From NCBI RefSeq assembly GCF_000282535.1, contig NZ_AKJC01000099.1, forward strand, positions 1 to 33,947: a stretch of 33,947 bases of DNA, in the 5' to 3' direction. Positions within the stretch are counted from its first letter, which is position 1. The number at the start of each line of letters is the position of its first letter. A program made the position numbers and the translations under genes. The stretch comes from Pseudomonas sp. GM84. Lineage in GTDB: Bacteria; Pseudomonadota; Gammaproteobacteria; Pseudomonadales; Pseudomonadaceae. Below are positions 8,231 through 15,992 of this stretch, piece by piece. The notes under the pieces were generated by a model that saw nothing but the letters and a program-made list of their open reading frames with translations, was not told where the DNA came from and did no database searches.

Positions 8231-8243
8231 CGCAAAGCGGCCC
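8227..8243. terminator. Hairpin between REP pair and deacetylase gene
   Basis: GGGCCGC and GCGGCCC pair around AAA. No T-run follows on either strand. It may shield the 3' end of the phosphatase transcript; it is too close to the next gene to be a strong terminator. Confidence 0.35.
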
Positions 8244-8286
8244 CAACCATGGCAAGATCAGCACTGGCCCCGATTGCGACCCCACC

Positions 8287-9201
8287 ATGCCGTTGCCACT
8301 GATCTACCACGACGACTACAGCCCGGAATTCCCCGCCGAGCACCGCTTCCCCATGGACAAGTTCCGCCTGCTGCACGACCACCTGGTCGACAGCGGATTG
8401 ACCTGCGACCAGGCGTTGCTGCGCCCGGACATCTGCCCCAACGACATCCTCGCCCTGGCCCATGATCGCGGCTACATCGAGCGCTACATGAACGGCGACC
8501 TGAGCCGCGAAGACCAGCGCCGCCTCGGCCTGCCCTGGAGCGAGGCCCTGGCCCGGCGCACCGTGCGCGCGGTGGGTGGCTCGCTGCTGACAGCCGAGAT
8601 GGCGCTCAGGCATGGCCTCGCCTGCCACCTCGCAGGCGGCACCCACCATGCCCACTACGACCACCCTGCCGGCTTCTGCATCTTCAACGACCTGGCCGTG
8701 ATCAGCCGCTACCTGCTCGAAGCCGGGCGCGTGCATCGGGTGCTGATCTTCGATTGCGACGTGCACCAGGGTGACGGCACTGCGCGCATCCTCCAGGACA
8801 CCCCGGACGCCATCACCGTGTCGCTGCACTGCGAGCAGAACTTCCCGGCGCGCAAGGCCCATAGCGACTGGGACATCCCCCTGCCCCGCGGCATGGGCGA
8901 TACGGCCTACCTGAAGGTGGTGGACGACGCGCTGAATTACCTGCTGCCGCTCTATCAACCTGATCTGGTGCTGTACGACGCCGGGGTGGATGTACACAAG
9001 GACGATGCCCTCGGCTACCTGCAACTGACCGACGAGGGCCTGGCCGCGCGCGACGAGCGGGTCATGCGCCATTGCCTGGGCCGCGATATCCCAGTGGTCG
9101 GCGTGATCGGCGGCGGTTACAGCAAGGACCGAGAAGCCTTGGCCAGGCGCCACGGCATACTCCATCACACAGCTGCAAAGGTCATCGGTTGTTCACAATG
9201 A
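8287..9201 (+). CDS. Histone deacetylase-like amidohydrolase
   Basis: A 304-residue zinc amidohydrolase of the HDAC/AcuC/acetylpolyamine deacetylase superfamily, which removes acetyl groups from lysine side chains or polyamines. The active site is complete: H120/H121 in GGTHHAHYDHPAGF, zinc ligands D158 and H160 in FDCDVHQGDGT, the third ligand D235 in YDAGVDVHKDD, and the Tyr of GGGYSKD (Y278). It is nearer the short bacterial single-domain class than to AcuC. I use ATG 8287; its ribosome site is weak, and the upstream frame is REP sequence. Whether it acts on proteins or small molecules is not known. Confidence 0.9.
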   Translation: MPLPLIYHDDYSPEFPAEHRFPMDKFRLLHDHLVDSGLTCDQALLRPDICPNDILALAHDRGYIERYMNGDLSREDQRRLGLPWSEALARRTVRAVGGSLLTAEMALRHGLACHLAGGTHHAHYDHPAGFCIFNDLAVISRYLLEAGRVHRVLIFDCDVHQGDGTARILQDTPDAITVSLHCEQNFPARKAHSDWDIPLPRGMGDTAYLKVVDDALNYLLPLYQPDLVLYDAGVDVHKDDALGYLQLTDEGLAARDERVMRHCLGRDIPVVGVIGGGYSKDREALARRHGILHHTAAKVIGCSQ

Positions 9202-9214
9202 CTGTGGAACCGCT

Positions 9215-10196
9215 TGTGGATAAGCTGCGGGAAAGCCGCTGCATCCCTTGTTCCGCCTAGCCTGCAGAGAACTGATCATTTTTTGTGCAGTGCTTATCCG
9301 GGTCGCGCTGCGGTAGAATGCCGGGTCTTTTTCCACAGCCTGCCGCCGATCATGTCCGATTTATCCCCTGCCTCCCCTCCCCGCGCCGTTGTCATCGGCG
9401 CCGGCCCCGCCGGCTTGATGGCTGCAGAGGCACTGGCCCAGCGCGGCCTGGCCGTGGAGGTGTTCGACGCCATGCCGTCGGTAGGCCGCAAGTTCCTGTT
9501 GGCCGGCGTGGGCGGCATGAACATCACCCATTCCGAACCTTATCCACAGTTCGTGGGGCGCTATGCCGAGCGCCAAGGCGAGATTGACGGCCTGCTGCGC
9601 GACTTCGATGCCGCGGCCCTGCGCCAGTGGATTCACGGCCTGGGCATCGAAACCTTCGTCGGCACATCGGGCCGCGTGTTCCCCACCGACATGAAAGCCG
9701 CCCCGCTACTGCGCGCCTGGCTCAAGCGCCTGCGCGACAGCGGTGTAGTTATCCACACCCGTCACCGCTGGCTGGGCTGGAACGCCGATGGCAGCCTGCG
9801 GATCGCTTATCCACAGGGTGAATTGCAGGTGAATGCCAGCGCTGTGGTGCTGGCCCTGGGTGGCGGCAGTTGGGGGAGGCTGGGTTCAGACGGTGCCTGG
9901 CAGCCGTTGCTGAAGGATCGGGCTGTGGATATCTCGGCGCTGCAACCGAGCAACTGCGGTTTTGAAGTCGAGGGCTGGAGTGCCCTGCTCAAGGACAAGT
10001 TCGCTGGCGCGCCGCTGAAGAACATTGCCCTCAGTGTGCCGGGGCAGTCGCCGCGCAAGGGCGAGTTCATCCTCACAGCGCAAGGTGTCGAAGGCAGTCT
10101 GGTGTATGCCTGGTCGGCGATGGTGCGCGAGGCGATCAACCGTGACGGCCAAGCCACCTTGCTGCTCGACCTGCTGCCAGACAAGGCTGTGGATAA
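9215..10196. promoter_or_regulatory. Cluster of DnaA boxes
   Basis: Perfect TTATCCACA boxes lie at 9540-9548, 9749-9757 and 9807-9815 on the plus strand, and at 9215-9223 and 10188-10196 on the minus strand. TTTTCCACA at 9329-9337 fits the relaxed consensus TTWTNCACA, and ATATCCACA on the minus strand at 9924-9932 has one mismatch. I found no other perfect box in the rest of the window. One perfect 9-mer on either strand is expected about once per 131 kb of random sequence, so five in 1 kb is not chance. Four perfect boxes are inside the flavoprotein gene and one is in the gap before it. E. coli uses such clusters (datA, DARS1, DARS2) to control DnaA; that role here is inferred. Confidence 0.7.
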
Positions 10197-10593
10197 AATT
10201 GCCAGCGCGCTGGCCAAGCCACGGGGGTCGCGCTCCATGGCCAAGCACTTGCACAGCCAGCTGGGCATCGATGGCGTGAAGGCGGCGTTGCTGCGTGAGC
10301 TGACCGATCAGGCGACCTTTGCTGATCCTGCTGCGCTGGCCCGGGCTATCAAGGCATTGCCGATCACGCTGGTGCGTACACGGCCGCTGGACGAGGCGAT
10401 CAGCAGTGCGGGCGGGGTGCGATTCGAGGGGCTGGATGAGGGGCTGATGGTCAAGGGCATGCCGGGGGTGTTCTGTGCCGGCGAAATGCTGGACTGGGAG
10501 GCGCCGACTGGGGGGTATCTGCTGACGGCGTGTTTTGCCAGTGGGTTGCGCGCCGGGCGGGCGGCGGCGGATTGGCTGAAAACTCAAAGCTGA
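9352..10593 (+). CDS. NAD(P)/FAD-dependent oxidoreductase, PP_4765 family (BaiN/HI0933-like)
   Basis: A 413-residue flavoprotein. The N-terminal dinucleotide fold has VVIGAGPAG (GxGxxG at 16-21) and is followed by RKFLLAGVGGMNITHSEP, typical of the HI0933/BaiN family. The C-terminus holds the second FAD contact, GVFCAGEMLDWEAPTGGY, and a closing helix. The family is known under the P. putida locus PP_4765 and has no assigned substrate. I use ATG 9352; the ribosome site is weak and the upstream frame lacks coding character. Within the gene are four perfect DnaA boxes, all falling on T-ending codons (CCT, GCT, GTT) that this genome otherwise seems to use sparingly. Confidence 0.9.
   Translation: MSDLSPASPPRAVVIGAGPAGLMAAEALAQRGLAVEVFDAMPSVGRKFLLAGVGGMNITHSEPYPQFVGRYAERQGEIDGLLRDFDAAALRQWIHGLGIETFVGTSGRVFPTDMKAAPLLRAWLKRLRDSGVVIHTRHRWLGWNADGSLRIAYPQGELQVNASAVVLALGGGSWGRLGSDGAWQPLLKDRAVDISALQPSNCGFEVEGWSALLKDKFAGAPLKNIALSVPGQSPRKGEFILTAQGVEGSLVYAWSAMVREAINRDGQATLLLDLLPDKAVDKIASALAKPRGSRSMAKHLHSQLGIDGVKAALLRELTDQATFADPAALARAIKALPITLVRTRPLDEAISSAGGVRFEGLDEGLMVKGMPGVFCAGEMLDWEAPTGGYLLTACFASGLRAGRAAADWLKTQS
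10347..10359 (+). promoter_or_regulatory. IHF consensus match beside the DnaA-box cluster
   Basis: TATCAAGGCATTG fits the IHF consensus WATCAANNNNTTR at every defined position and lies 150 bases after the last DnaA box, inside the flavoprotein gene. datA and DARS2 of E. coli also carry IHF sites. A single match could be chance. Confidence 0.35.
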
Positions 10594-10612
10594 CGATCTT
10601 ACAGCGATCTCT

Positions 10613-10710
10613 TGTGGGAGCGGGCTAGCCCCGCGAAGAGGCCGGCCCAGATACCAGAGCAGCCTGGCACGGGCTTCGCCCGTGTTCGCGGGACAAGCCC
10701 GCTCCCACAG
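10613..10710. repeat. REP pair (BIME) with internal hairpin, GCGGGC type
   Basis: The left arm (10613-10643) has the variant core GCGGGCTAGCCCCGC; the right arm (10685-10710) is standard. Directly before the right arm is a perfect hairpin, CACGGGCTTCGCCCGTG (10668-10684). The 45 bases 10665-10709 are identical to 13733-13777. Confidence 0.85.
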
Positions 10711-10753
10711 AGGCCCGTTCAAGCTTTGTTGATTTTGAGTAGTACCCCAAGTT

Positions 10754-12073
10754 TTACGGCTTGCGCTTTTTCGGCCCTGTGTTGAAGCTCGGCACCTTGC
10801 GCACCGACTTGACCGGCGCTTCGTCGCCACTGTCCATCCAGCGACCCAGGCCACGCTTGGCGCTGTTCTCCTTCGGCTTCTTGGGCTTCTTCGGCTTCTT
10901 GATCACCTGGCCGCTGGCGTCGGTCATCGGTACCCGGTGATCCGGGATGAAGTCCGGCTCTTCGTGGCGCGGCAGGGTCTGGCGGGTCAGGGTCTCGATC
11001 GACGCCAGCAATTGCACTTCATCCGCGCACACCAGCGAGATCGCCTCGCCTTTGTTGCCGGCACGGCCGGTGCGGCCAATGCGATGCACGTAGTCCTCGG
11101 CCACGATCGGCAAGTCGAGGTTGACCACCAGCGGCAGGTCATCGATGTCCAGGCCACGGGCGGCCACGTCGGTGGCTACCAGCACCTGAATCTCGCGGGC
11201 CTTGAAGCTGTCCAGCGCGCGCTGGCGGGTGGCTTGCGGCCGGTCACCGTGAATGCCATCGGCGTTCACGCCTTCCGCCAGCAGGCGCTCCACCAACTGG
11301 TCGACGCCATTGCGGGTCTTGGCAAACACCAGCACCTGCTGCCAGCGCTGCTTGCGCAGCAGGTAGCAGAACAGGTCGGCCTTGCGCTTCTTGTCCACCG
11401 GTACCAGCCATTGCTTGACCGTGGTGGCAGCGGCGTTGCGCGGGCTCACTTCGATGCTCAACGGGTCATTCAGCGCCAGCCCAGCCAGCATGCGAATCTG
11501 CTCGGAGAAGGTGGCGGAGAACAGCAAGGTCTGGCGCTTGCGCGGCAGCGCTGCGTACACCGACTGCAGCTCTTCGGCGAAACCCAGGTCAAGCATGCGG
11601 TCGGCTTCATCGAGCACCAGGGTCTGCACCTGGTTGAACTTGACCGCGTTCTGGCGGAACAGGTCGAGCAACCGGCCCGGGGTGGCCACCAGCAGGTCGA
11701 CACCACGGCGCAGGCGCATCATCTGCGGGTTGATGCTGACCCCGCCGTAGACCGCATAGGTGCTCAGCGGCAGGTTCTCGGCGTACTCGCGCACGTTGTT
11801 GTGCACCTGCTCGGCCAGCTCGCGGGTGGGCACCAGCACCAGCGCGCGAATCGAGTTGCTGGCGACCTTTTCCCCTTCCAGGGCCAGGCGCTGCAGCACC
11901 GGCAGGGCGAAGCCGGCGGTCTTGCCGGTGCCGGTCTGGGCCGCGGCCATCAGGTCGCGGCCGGCCAGCACGGCGGGAATGGCCTGGGCCTGGACCGGGG
12001 TCGGGGTGGTGTAGTCCAGTTGCTGCAAGGTGCGCAGCAAGGGTTCGATCAGGCCGAGTTTGGCGAAATTCAT
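10754..12073 (-). CDS. rhlE: DEAD-box ATP-dependent RNA helicase, RhlE-like
   Basis: A 439-residue RNA helicase with the full motif set: Q motif around TPTPVQAQAIP (23-33), motif I AAQTGTGKT (44-52), PTRELA (82-87), TPGR, DEAD at 155-158, SAT at 186-188, and HRIGRTGRAG (330-339). A short lysine-rich tail (about 390-439, KKPKKPKKPK and KKRKP) probably binds RNA without sequence choice. This suits the RhlE branch, which acts in ribosome assembly and mRNA turnover; pseudomonads carry more than one RhlE-like gene, so the symbol marks the subfamily rather than a proven orthologue. A DbpA role is unlikely because the C-terminal hairpin-92 domain is missing. Confidence 0.88.
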   Translation of the reverse strand: MNFAKLGLIEPLLRTLQQLDYTTPTPVQAQAIPAVLAGRDLMAAAQTGTGKTAGFALPVLQRLALEGEKVASNSIRALVLVPTRELAEQVHNNVREYAENLPLSTYAVYGGVSINPQMMRLRRGVDLLVATPGRLLDLFRQNAVKFNQVQTLVLDEADRMLDLGFAEELQSVYAALPRKRQTLLFSATFSEQIRMLAGLALNDPLSIEVSPRNAAATTVKQWLVPVDKKRKADLFCYLLRKQRWQQVLVFAKTRNGVDQLVERLLAEGVNADGIHGDRPQATRQRALDSFKAREIQVLVATDVAARGLDIDDLPLVVNLDLPIVAEDYVHRIGRTGRAGNKGEAISLVCADEVQLLASIETLTRQTLPRHEEPDFIPDHRVPMTDASGQVIKKPKKPKKPKENSAKRGLGRWMDSGDEAPVKSVRKVPSFNTGPKKRKP

Positions 12074-12128
12074 GGCAATACCGTCAGGGGGTTCAGCGAA
12101 GGCGGCAAGTTTACCGCAACACCCCCGC

Positions 12129-13049
12129 CTACTTGCAGATTTCGCCCTTCAGCGGTGGCGTCGCTTGTGCCGGCCTGCGCCACTGCGGCAGGCCGATCAG
12201 CACCACGGCGCCGATGATGACCGCCATGGCCAGGCATTCCTCGGCACCGATCTGCTCGCCCGCGAAGACGATACCCAGCATCACCGCCACCGCCGGGTTG
12301 ACGTAGGCATAGCTGGTCGCCGCGGCCGGGCGCACGTTCTTGAGCAGGTACATGTAGGCACTGAAGGCCAGGATCGAGCCGAACAACACCAGGTAGGCCA
12401 ACGCGCCCCAGCCCGCTGCGGTCGGCATCTGGGTCATGCGTTCACCCGACAGTGCACTGCCCAGCAGCAGCACCGCACCGCCGACCAGCATCTCGGCGGC
12501 GCTGGCCATCGGGCCCTGGGGCAGTGGCAGGGTCTTGCTCCATACCGAACCGAAGGCCCAGGAAGCTGCAGCGAACACGATCAGCGCAGCACCGATGGGG
12601 CTGGCCTGCAGGTTCGAGCCGAGGTTGAGCAAGCCGATACCGACCAGCCCCATGAAGATGCCCGCCCACTCCAGGCGCGAGTTGCGCTGGCCGAACAACA
12701 GCCCGAACAAGAGTGTGAACAGCGGTACCGTGGCCACCGCCAGTGCAGCCACGCCCGATGCCACGCCGGCATGCTCGGCCACGGTCACACCACCGTTGCC
12801 GCAGCTGAGCAGCAGAAAGCCGATGGCCCCTGCCGCCCGCCATTGCGGCCAGGTAGGCGCAGGCACGCCGCGCCAGCGCAGGAAACCGTACAGCAGGCCG
12901 CCCGCGATCACGAAGCGCACCCCCGCCATCAACATCGGTGGCCAGGATTCGACGCCAATGCGGATAAAGAGGTAGGTAGAGCCCCAGACCAGATACAAGG
13001 CCAGGAAGGCGCCAATGAGCAACAACGGGAAGCGACGGGAGGCTGACAT
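12129..13049 (-). CDS. EamA/DMT-superfamily exporter, YedA-like
   Basis: A 306-residue inner-membrane protein with about ten membrane segments in two EamA repeats (roughly residues 10-145 and 155-290). The first repeat has LVWGSTYLFIRIG and the second SWAFGSVWSK and SYAYVNPAVAVMLG, which are typical of the YedA/RhaT-like drug/metabolite exporters. Such proteins usually export amino acids or related metabolites. A divergent Lrp/AsnC regulator gene begins 156 bases away, which supports amino-acid-responsive control. The helicase gene follows 55 bases downstream on the same strand and may receive read-through. Confidence 0.9.
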   Translation of the reverse strand: MSASRRFPLLLIGAFLALYLVWGSTYLFIRIGVESWPPMLMAGVRFVIAGGLLYGFLRWRGVPAPTWPQWRAAGAIGFLLLSCGNGGVTVAEHAGVASGVAALAVATVPLFTLLFGLLFGQRNSRLEWAGIFMGLVGIGLLNLGSNLQASPIGAALIVFAAASWAFGSVWSKTLPLPQGPMASAAEMLVGGAVLLLGSALSGERMTQMPTAAGWGALAYLVLFGSILAFSAYMYLLKNVRPAAATSYAYVNPAVAVMLGIVFAGEQIGAEECLAMAVIIGAVVLIGLPQWRRPAQATPPLKGEICK

Positions 13050-13205
13050 GGGAAAAGACTCGAAATCCGTTTACGGGTGACTTAGTTTAGAAAGGGCTAC
13101 GTGCAAACTTAAGTTACAAAACGGCTTTAAATCGCCAGAACACTTTGCAATGCATGGTTGTTCAGGTGTTTTTCCATCGAATCCAAGGCTGACAGGAAAC
13201 ACCCC

Positions 13206-13664
13206 ATGGACAAGTACGACCGCATGCTGCTTGGCGCCCTGCTGGACAACGGCCGCGCCACGTTCGCGCAGCTGGCGCGCCAGGTGAATCTGTCGGCGCC
13301 GGCCGTGGCCGAGCGGGTGGCGAAACTGGAGGCCAGCGGCGTCATCACCGGCTACGCGGCGAAGGTCGACCTGGAGAAGATCGGCTTGCCGATCCAGTGC
13401 GTGATCGAACTGCGCCTGGCCAGTCATGGCAACCAGCAGGCTTACGATGCGCTGGCGCGCATACCCGAGCTGACCGAATGCCACCGGGTGACAGGCGACC
13501 CGTGCGTAATCATGCAGGCGGCGGTGGGGTCGATGGGGGAGCTGGAAGCGCTGATCAACAGGGTCTCGCAGTTGGGGTTCAGCAAGACGTCGATCATTCT
13601 GTCCAGTGCGGTGGAACGGCGGGTGCCGTTGGATCATTTGCAGGGGAATGGCAAGAAGGGTTGA
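13206..13664 (+). CDS. Lrp/AsnC-family regulator divergent from the EamA exporter
   Basis: A 152-residue feast/famine regulator. The winged helix covers about residues 1-60 (MDKYDRMLLGALLDNGRATF, then LARQVNLSAPAVAERVAKLE) and the RAM ligand-binding domain about 68-145. It has the usual length and no extra parts. The start ATG 13206 has AGGAAA 6 bases before it. Its position opposite an amino-acid-type exporter suggests it controls that gene and itself, as in LysG/LysE-like pairs; this is inference. A 10-base palindrome, AACTTAAGTT at 13106-13115, lies in the shared region and could be an operator. Confidence 0.9.
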   Translation: MDKYDRMLLGALLDNGRATFAQLARQVNLSAPAVAERVAKLEASGVITGYAAKVDLEKIGLPIQCVIELRLASHGNQQAYDALARIPELTECHRVTGDPCVIMQAAVGSMGELEALINRVSQLGFSKTSIILSSAVERRVPLDHLQGNGKKG

Positions 13665-13680
13665 GAGGCATACTAGCCCC

Positions 13681-13777
13681 TGTGGGAGCGGGCTTGTCCC
13701 GCGAAGAGGCCGGTCGATTCACTGCAGCTTGATGGCACGGGCTTCGCCCGTGTTCGCGGGACAAGCCCGCTCCCACA
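13681..13777. repeat. REP pair (BIME) with internal hairpin, GCGGGC type
   Basis: The left arm (13681-13712) is the standard GCGGGCTTGTCCCGC form and the right arm ends at 13777. Between them stands the same CACGGGCTTCGCCCGTG hairpin as at 10668-10684. It lies between two convergent genes. Confidence 0.87.
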
Positions 13778-13785
13778 AGTCACGC

Positions 13786-14265
13786 TCAATGCCGCAGTAG
13801 CAACCGCCCCTCTATCGGCACATAGCGGCTGGCTGCCCGGATCAATGACATCGCAGTCAAACCAGGCACGCCGTACACCACCGCTTCGGTACCGTGACGC
13901 TGGATCACCCGTTCGAGCAACAAGTCGAAATCACCGTCCCCGGATGCCAGCACCACCTGGTCGACACGGCTGGCAGCATCGATCACGTCCAGCGTGATAC
14001 CCACGTCCCAATCACCCTTGGCCGAACCATCGCTGCGCTGAATGAAGGGCTTGAGCCGCACCTCGAAACCCAGGTTGCGCAGAATCTGCTGAAACTGCTG
14101 CTGCTTGCTGTCGCCGCGATCGATGGCATAGGCAACCGCCTCGACGATCTCGCCCTCGCGGCTGACCTCGGCCCACAGCGCGCTGTAGTTGAAATGGCAG
14201 CCATGGACCTGGCGCACGGTGTAGTAGAGGTTCTGCACATCGGCGAACAGCGCGATCTTCTTCAC
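13786..14265 (-). CDS. NYN-domain protein (LabA/DUF88 family), putative ribonuclease
   Basis: A 159-residue single-domain protein of the PIN-like NYN fold. Acidic residues of the metal site can be placed: D9 in LFADVQNLYY, D85/D87 and D93 in GDWDVGITLDVID, and D110/D112/D114 in LASGDGDFDLL. Such domains cut RNA or act in regulation; a target is not known. I choose GTG 14265 because GAGG lies 7 bases before it and because the frame upstream is a terminator hairpin; an ATG at 14304 is in that hairpin. It follows the DUF2076 gene on the same strand. Confidence 0.85.
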   Translation of the reverse strand: MKKIALFADVQNLYYTVRQVHGCHFNYSALWAEVSREGEIVEAVAYAIDRGDSKQQQFQQILRNLGFEVRLKPFIQRSDGSAKGDWDVGITLDVIDAASRVDQVVLASGDGDFDLLLERVIQRHGTEAVVYGVPGLTAMSLIRAASRYVPIEGRLLLRH

Positions 14266-14284
14266 TACATACCCTCGACCGAAA

Positions 14285-14301
14285 GGGGCGCAAGGCGCCC
14301 C
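14285..14301 (-). terminator. Hairpin behind the DUF2076 gene
   Basis: GGGGCGC and GCGCCCC pair around a 3-base loop. On the minus strand it is followed by TTTC, a short T-run, and lies 27 bases after the DUF2076 stop and 20 bases before the NYN start codon. It may partly end transcription between the two genes. Confidence 0.5.
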
Positions 14302-14327
14302 CAAATGCCGGCAGTATGCCAGAGCGA

Positions 14328-15083
14328 TCAGACGAAGGTGTCGTCGTCCGAGAAGAACCCGCCATCATCGCTGCCATAGTCGGTCTCGGTGAACCCACCC
14401 TGGTCGTTGCCCCAGCCACCATTGTCGGCCACTTGCTGCTGCGCACCCGCGTCGTTCCAACCGCCGGTGTCACTGGCCGGTGCCGGCTCCTCCTTGATCA
14501 CCTCGGCCACTTCTTCCGGCTGCGAATGCTGGTTGAACAGGCTGCTGATGCCTTGCGCCAGCAACACACCACCGGCCACACCGGCGGCCGTCTGCATCGC
14601 GCCACCGAGGAAGCTGCTGGCACCACCACGGGCCGGCGCGCCACCGAAACCAGGTTGCGCGGCCTGGGGCTGGGAGAAGCCCGGGGCACGCGGTTCACGC
14701 CATCCGCCCGCTGAAGCTACCGGCGCAGCGGCGCGCTGGGGTTGTGGCGCTGGCGCTGGGGTGCGTGCACCTGAGCCGAAGATGCTGGAAAGGAACCCGC
14801 CCCCGCTGTTGGCGGTGCTGGCAGTGTTGCCACGGGAAGCCTCCAGCTCGGCACGGGCCTGCTTGAGCTCGTTTTCCAGCTGCTTGTTCTGCTCGTCCAG
14901 ACGCTTGAGCGCCGCTTCCTGAACCAGGATCGCCTGGGTCATGTAGTAAGACGCCGCCGGTTGCTGGCGCAGGTGATCCTCGATCCGCGCCTGAGCCTGC
15001 GCATCGCGCGGCTGGTTCGGGTCTTCGGCTTGCTTGATACGGCCGAACAGGCCGTCGATCAGGGTTTGTTCTTCAGTGTTCAT
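14328..15083 (-). CDS. DUF2076 family protein
   Basis: A 251-residue protein of unknown function. It begins MNTEEQTLIDGLFGRIKQAE, the DUF2076 signature, has a coiled coil at about 55-85 (QEAALKRLDEQNKQLENELK), a long low-complexity middle rich in Ala, Pro and Gly, one glycine/alanine-rich hydrophobic stretch (GGAMQTAAGVAGGVLLAQGI), and an acidic, Gly/Asp/Trp-rich tail ending DDDTFV. Databases often label the family periplasmic ligand-binding sensor, but I see no signal peptide and no sensor domain, so the label is doubtful. The start ATG 15083 has AGGAAG 3 bases before it. Confidence 0.85.
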   Translation of the reverse strand: MNTEEQTLIDGLFGRIKQAEDPNQPRDAQAQARIEDHLRQQPAASYYMTQAILVQEAALKRLDEQNKQLENELKQARAELEASRGNTASTANSGGGFLSSIFGSGARTPAPAPQPQRAAAPVASAGGWREPRAPGFSQPQAAQPGFGGAPARGGASSFLGGAMQTAAGVAGGVLLAQGISSLFNQHSQPEEVAEVIKEEPAPASDTGGWNDAGAQQQVADNGGWGNDQGGFTETDYGSDDGGFFSDDDTFV

Positions 15084-15238
15084 GGGCTTCCTCGTGGGCA
15101 AGCGGGACATCGGACAGCGTCAAAGATGGGGCGCACGAGCGTGAGATTCAATTACCCATTGGGTGAAACTTTTTTCAGCACATGACAGCTCTGGGCTAAA
15201 GTTAGGCCCCTGCTTTTACTGCCATGCGATGTTGACCG

Positions 15239-15895
15239 ATGAATCCGCTGAGCGTTCTGCGCGACTCCCTGTACTTCTTCCGCCTCCACCTGACGAGCAT
15301 CATCCCGCTGTGCCTGCCGCTGGTGGTGCTCGAAGCCCTGCTGACGCAACTGCTGTACCGGCAGTTGGGTGATCAGGCTTCGCCGGCCTACGGCATGCTG
15401 ATCAGCCTGCTGTTCTATCCGCTGTACAGCGCAGCGCTGATCCTCTACCTCGACACCCGCAGCAACGGCCAGGAGATCCCCAGGCGCGACCTGTTCGCCC
15501 GCGCCATGCAGCTGTGGCCACAACTGGCCCTGCTGATCCTGATCAGCTCGCTGCTGATCATGGCGGGCCTGGCGCTGTTCATCTTCCCGGGCGTGTGGAT
15601 CATGATCAACCTGGTGTTCGCCGAGTACCTGCTGGTGCTGCGTGGCCTGCCGGTGGTGCAGTCGATGCGCGAAAGCGCACGGATGACCACAGGGCACTTC
15701 ATGCGCATCATGGTCTGCGTGCTCGGCGTACTGGCGCCGATCTGGCTGATCGACGGCTTGTTGCTGATGGCGTTCCCGGAGCCTGCGCCAGGCATGAAAC
15801 TGGCCATGGACAGCCTGAGCGGCTTCCTCCAGCTGTTCAGCACCGTGGTGCTGTATCGCCTGTTCATGCTGCTGGAAGCGCAAGAAGGCGCTTGA
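15239..15895 (+). CDS. YciC-like inner-membrane protein
   Basis: A 218-residue multi-pass membrane protein with about five to six hydrophobic segments: near 20-40, 55-75, 92-130 (probably two segments, LALLILISSLLIMAGLALFI), 160-180 and 190-212. The segment FPGVWIMINLVFAEYLLVLR followed by RESARMTTGHFMRIM is typical of the YciC/UPF0259 family, whose function is not known. It is divergent from the DUF2076 gene, with a 155-base gap. A weak promoter is possible there (TTCAGC at 15174, TAAAGT at 15197). Confidence 0.85.
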   Translation: MNPLSVLRDSLYFFRLHLTSIIPLCLPLVVLEALLTQLLYRQLGDQASPAYGMLISLLFYPLYSAALILYLDTRSNGQEIPRRDLFARAMQLWPQLALLILISSLLIMAGLALFIFPGVWIMINLVFAEYLLVLRGLPVVQSMRESARMTTGHFMRIMVCVLGVLAPIWLIDGLLLMAFPEPAPGMKLAMDSLSGFLQLFSTVVLYRLFMLLEAQEGA

Positions 15896-15992
15896 AGCCC
15901 GGGGCGACGCACCGGGTAGGCCTGCAGGCTGCCGGGCTCAAGGCACCTCTGTGACAGTGGCTGGCCCATCACCCGCCAGCACGGAGTTTCCC

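Noticed and set aside
7618..9168. Long minus-strand open frame (516 codons) opposite the phosphatase and deacetylase genes
   Set aside because: It runs across two genes and a REP pair; both plus-strand genes have full active sites.
15154..15164. Palindrome ACCCATTGGGT between the DUF2076 and YciC-like genes
   Set aside because: It is short, does not extend, and no regulator gene lies nearby; chance is likely.
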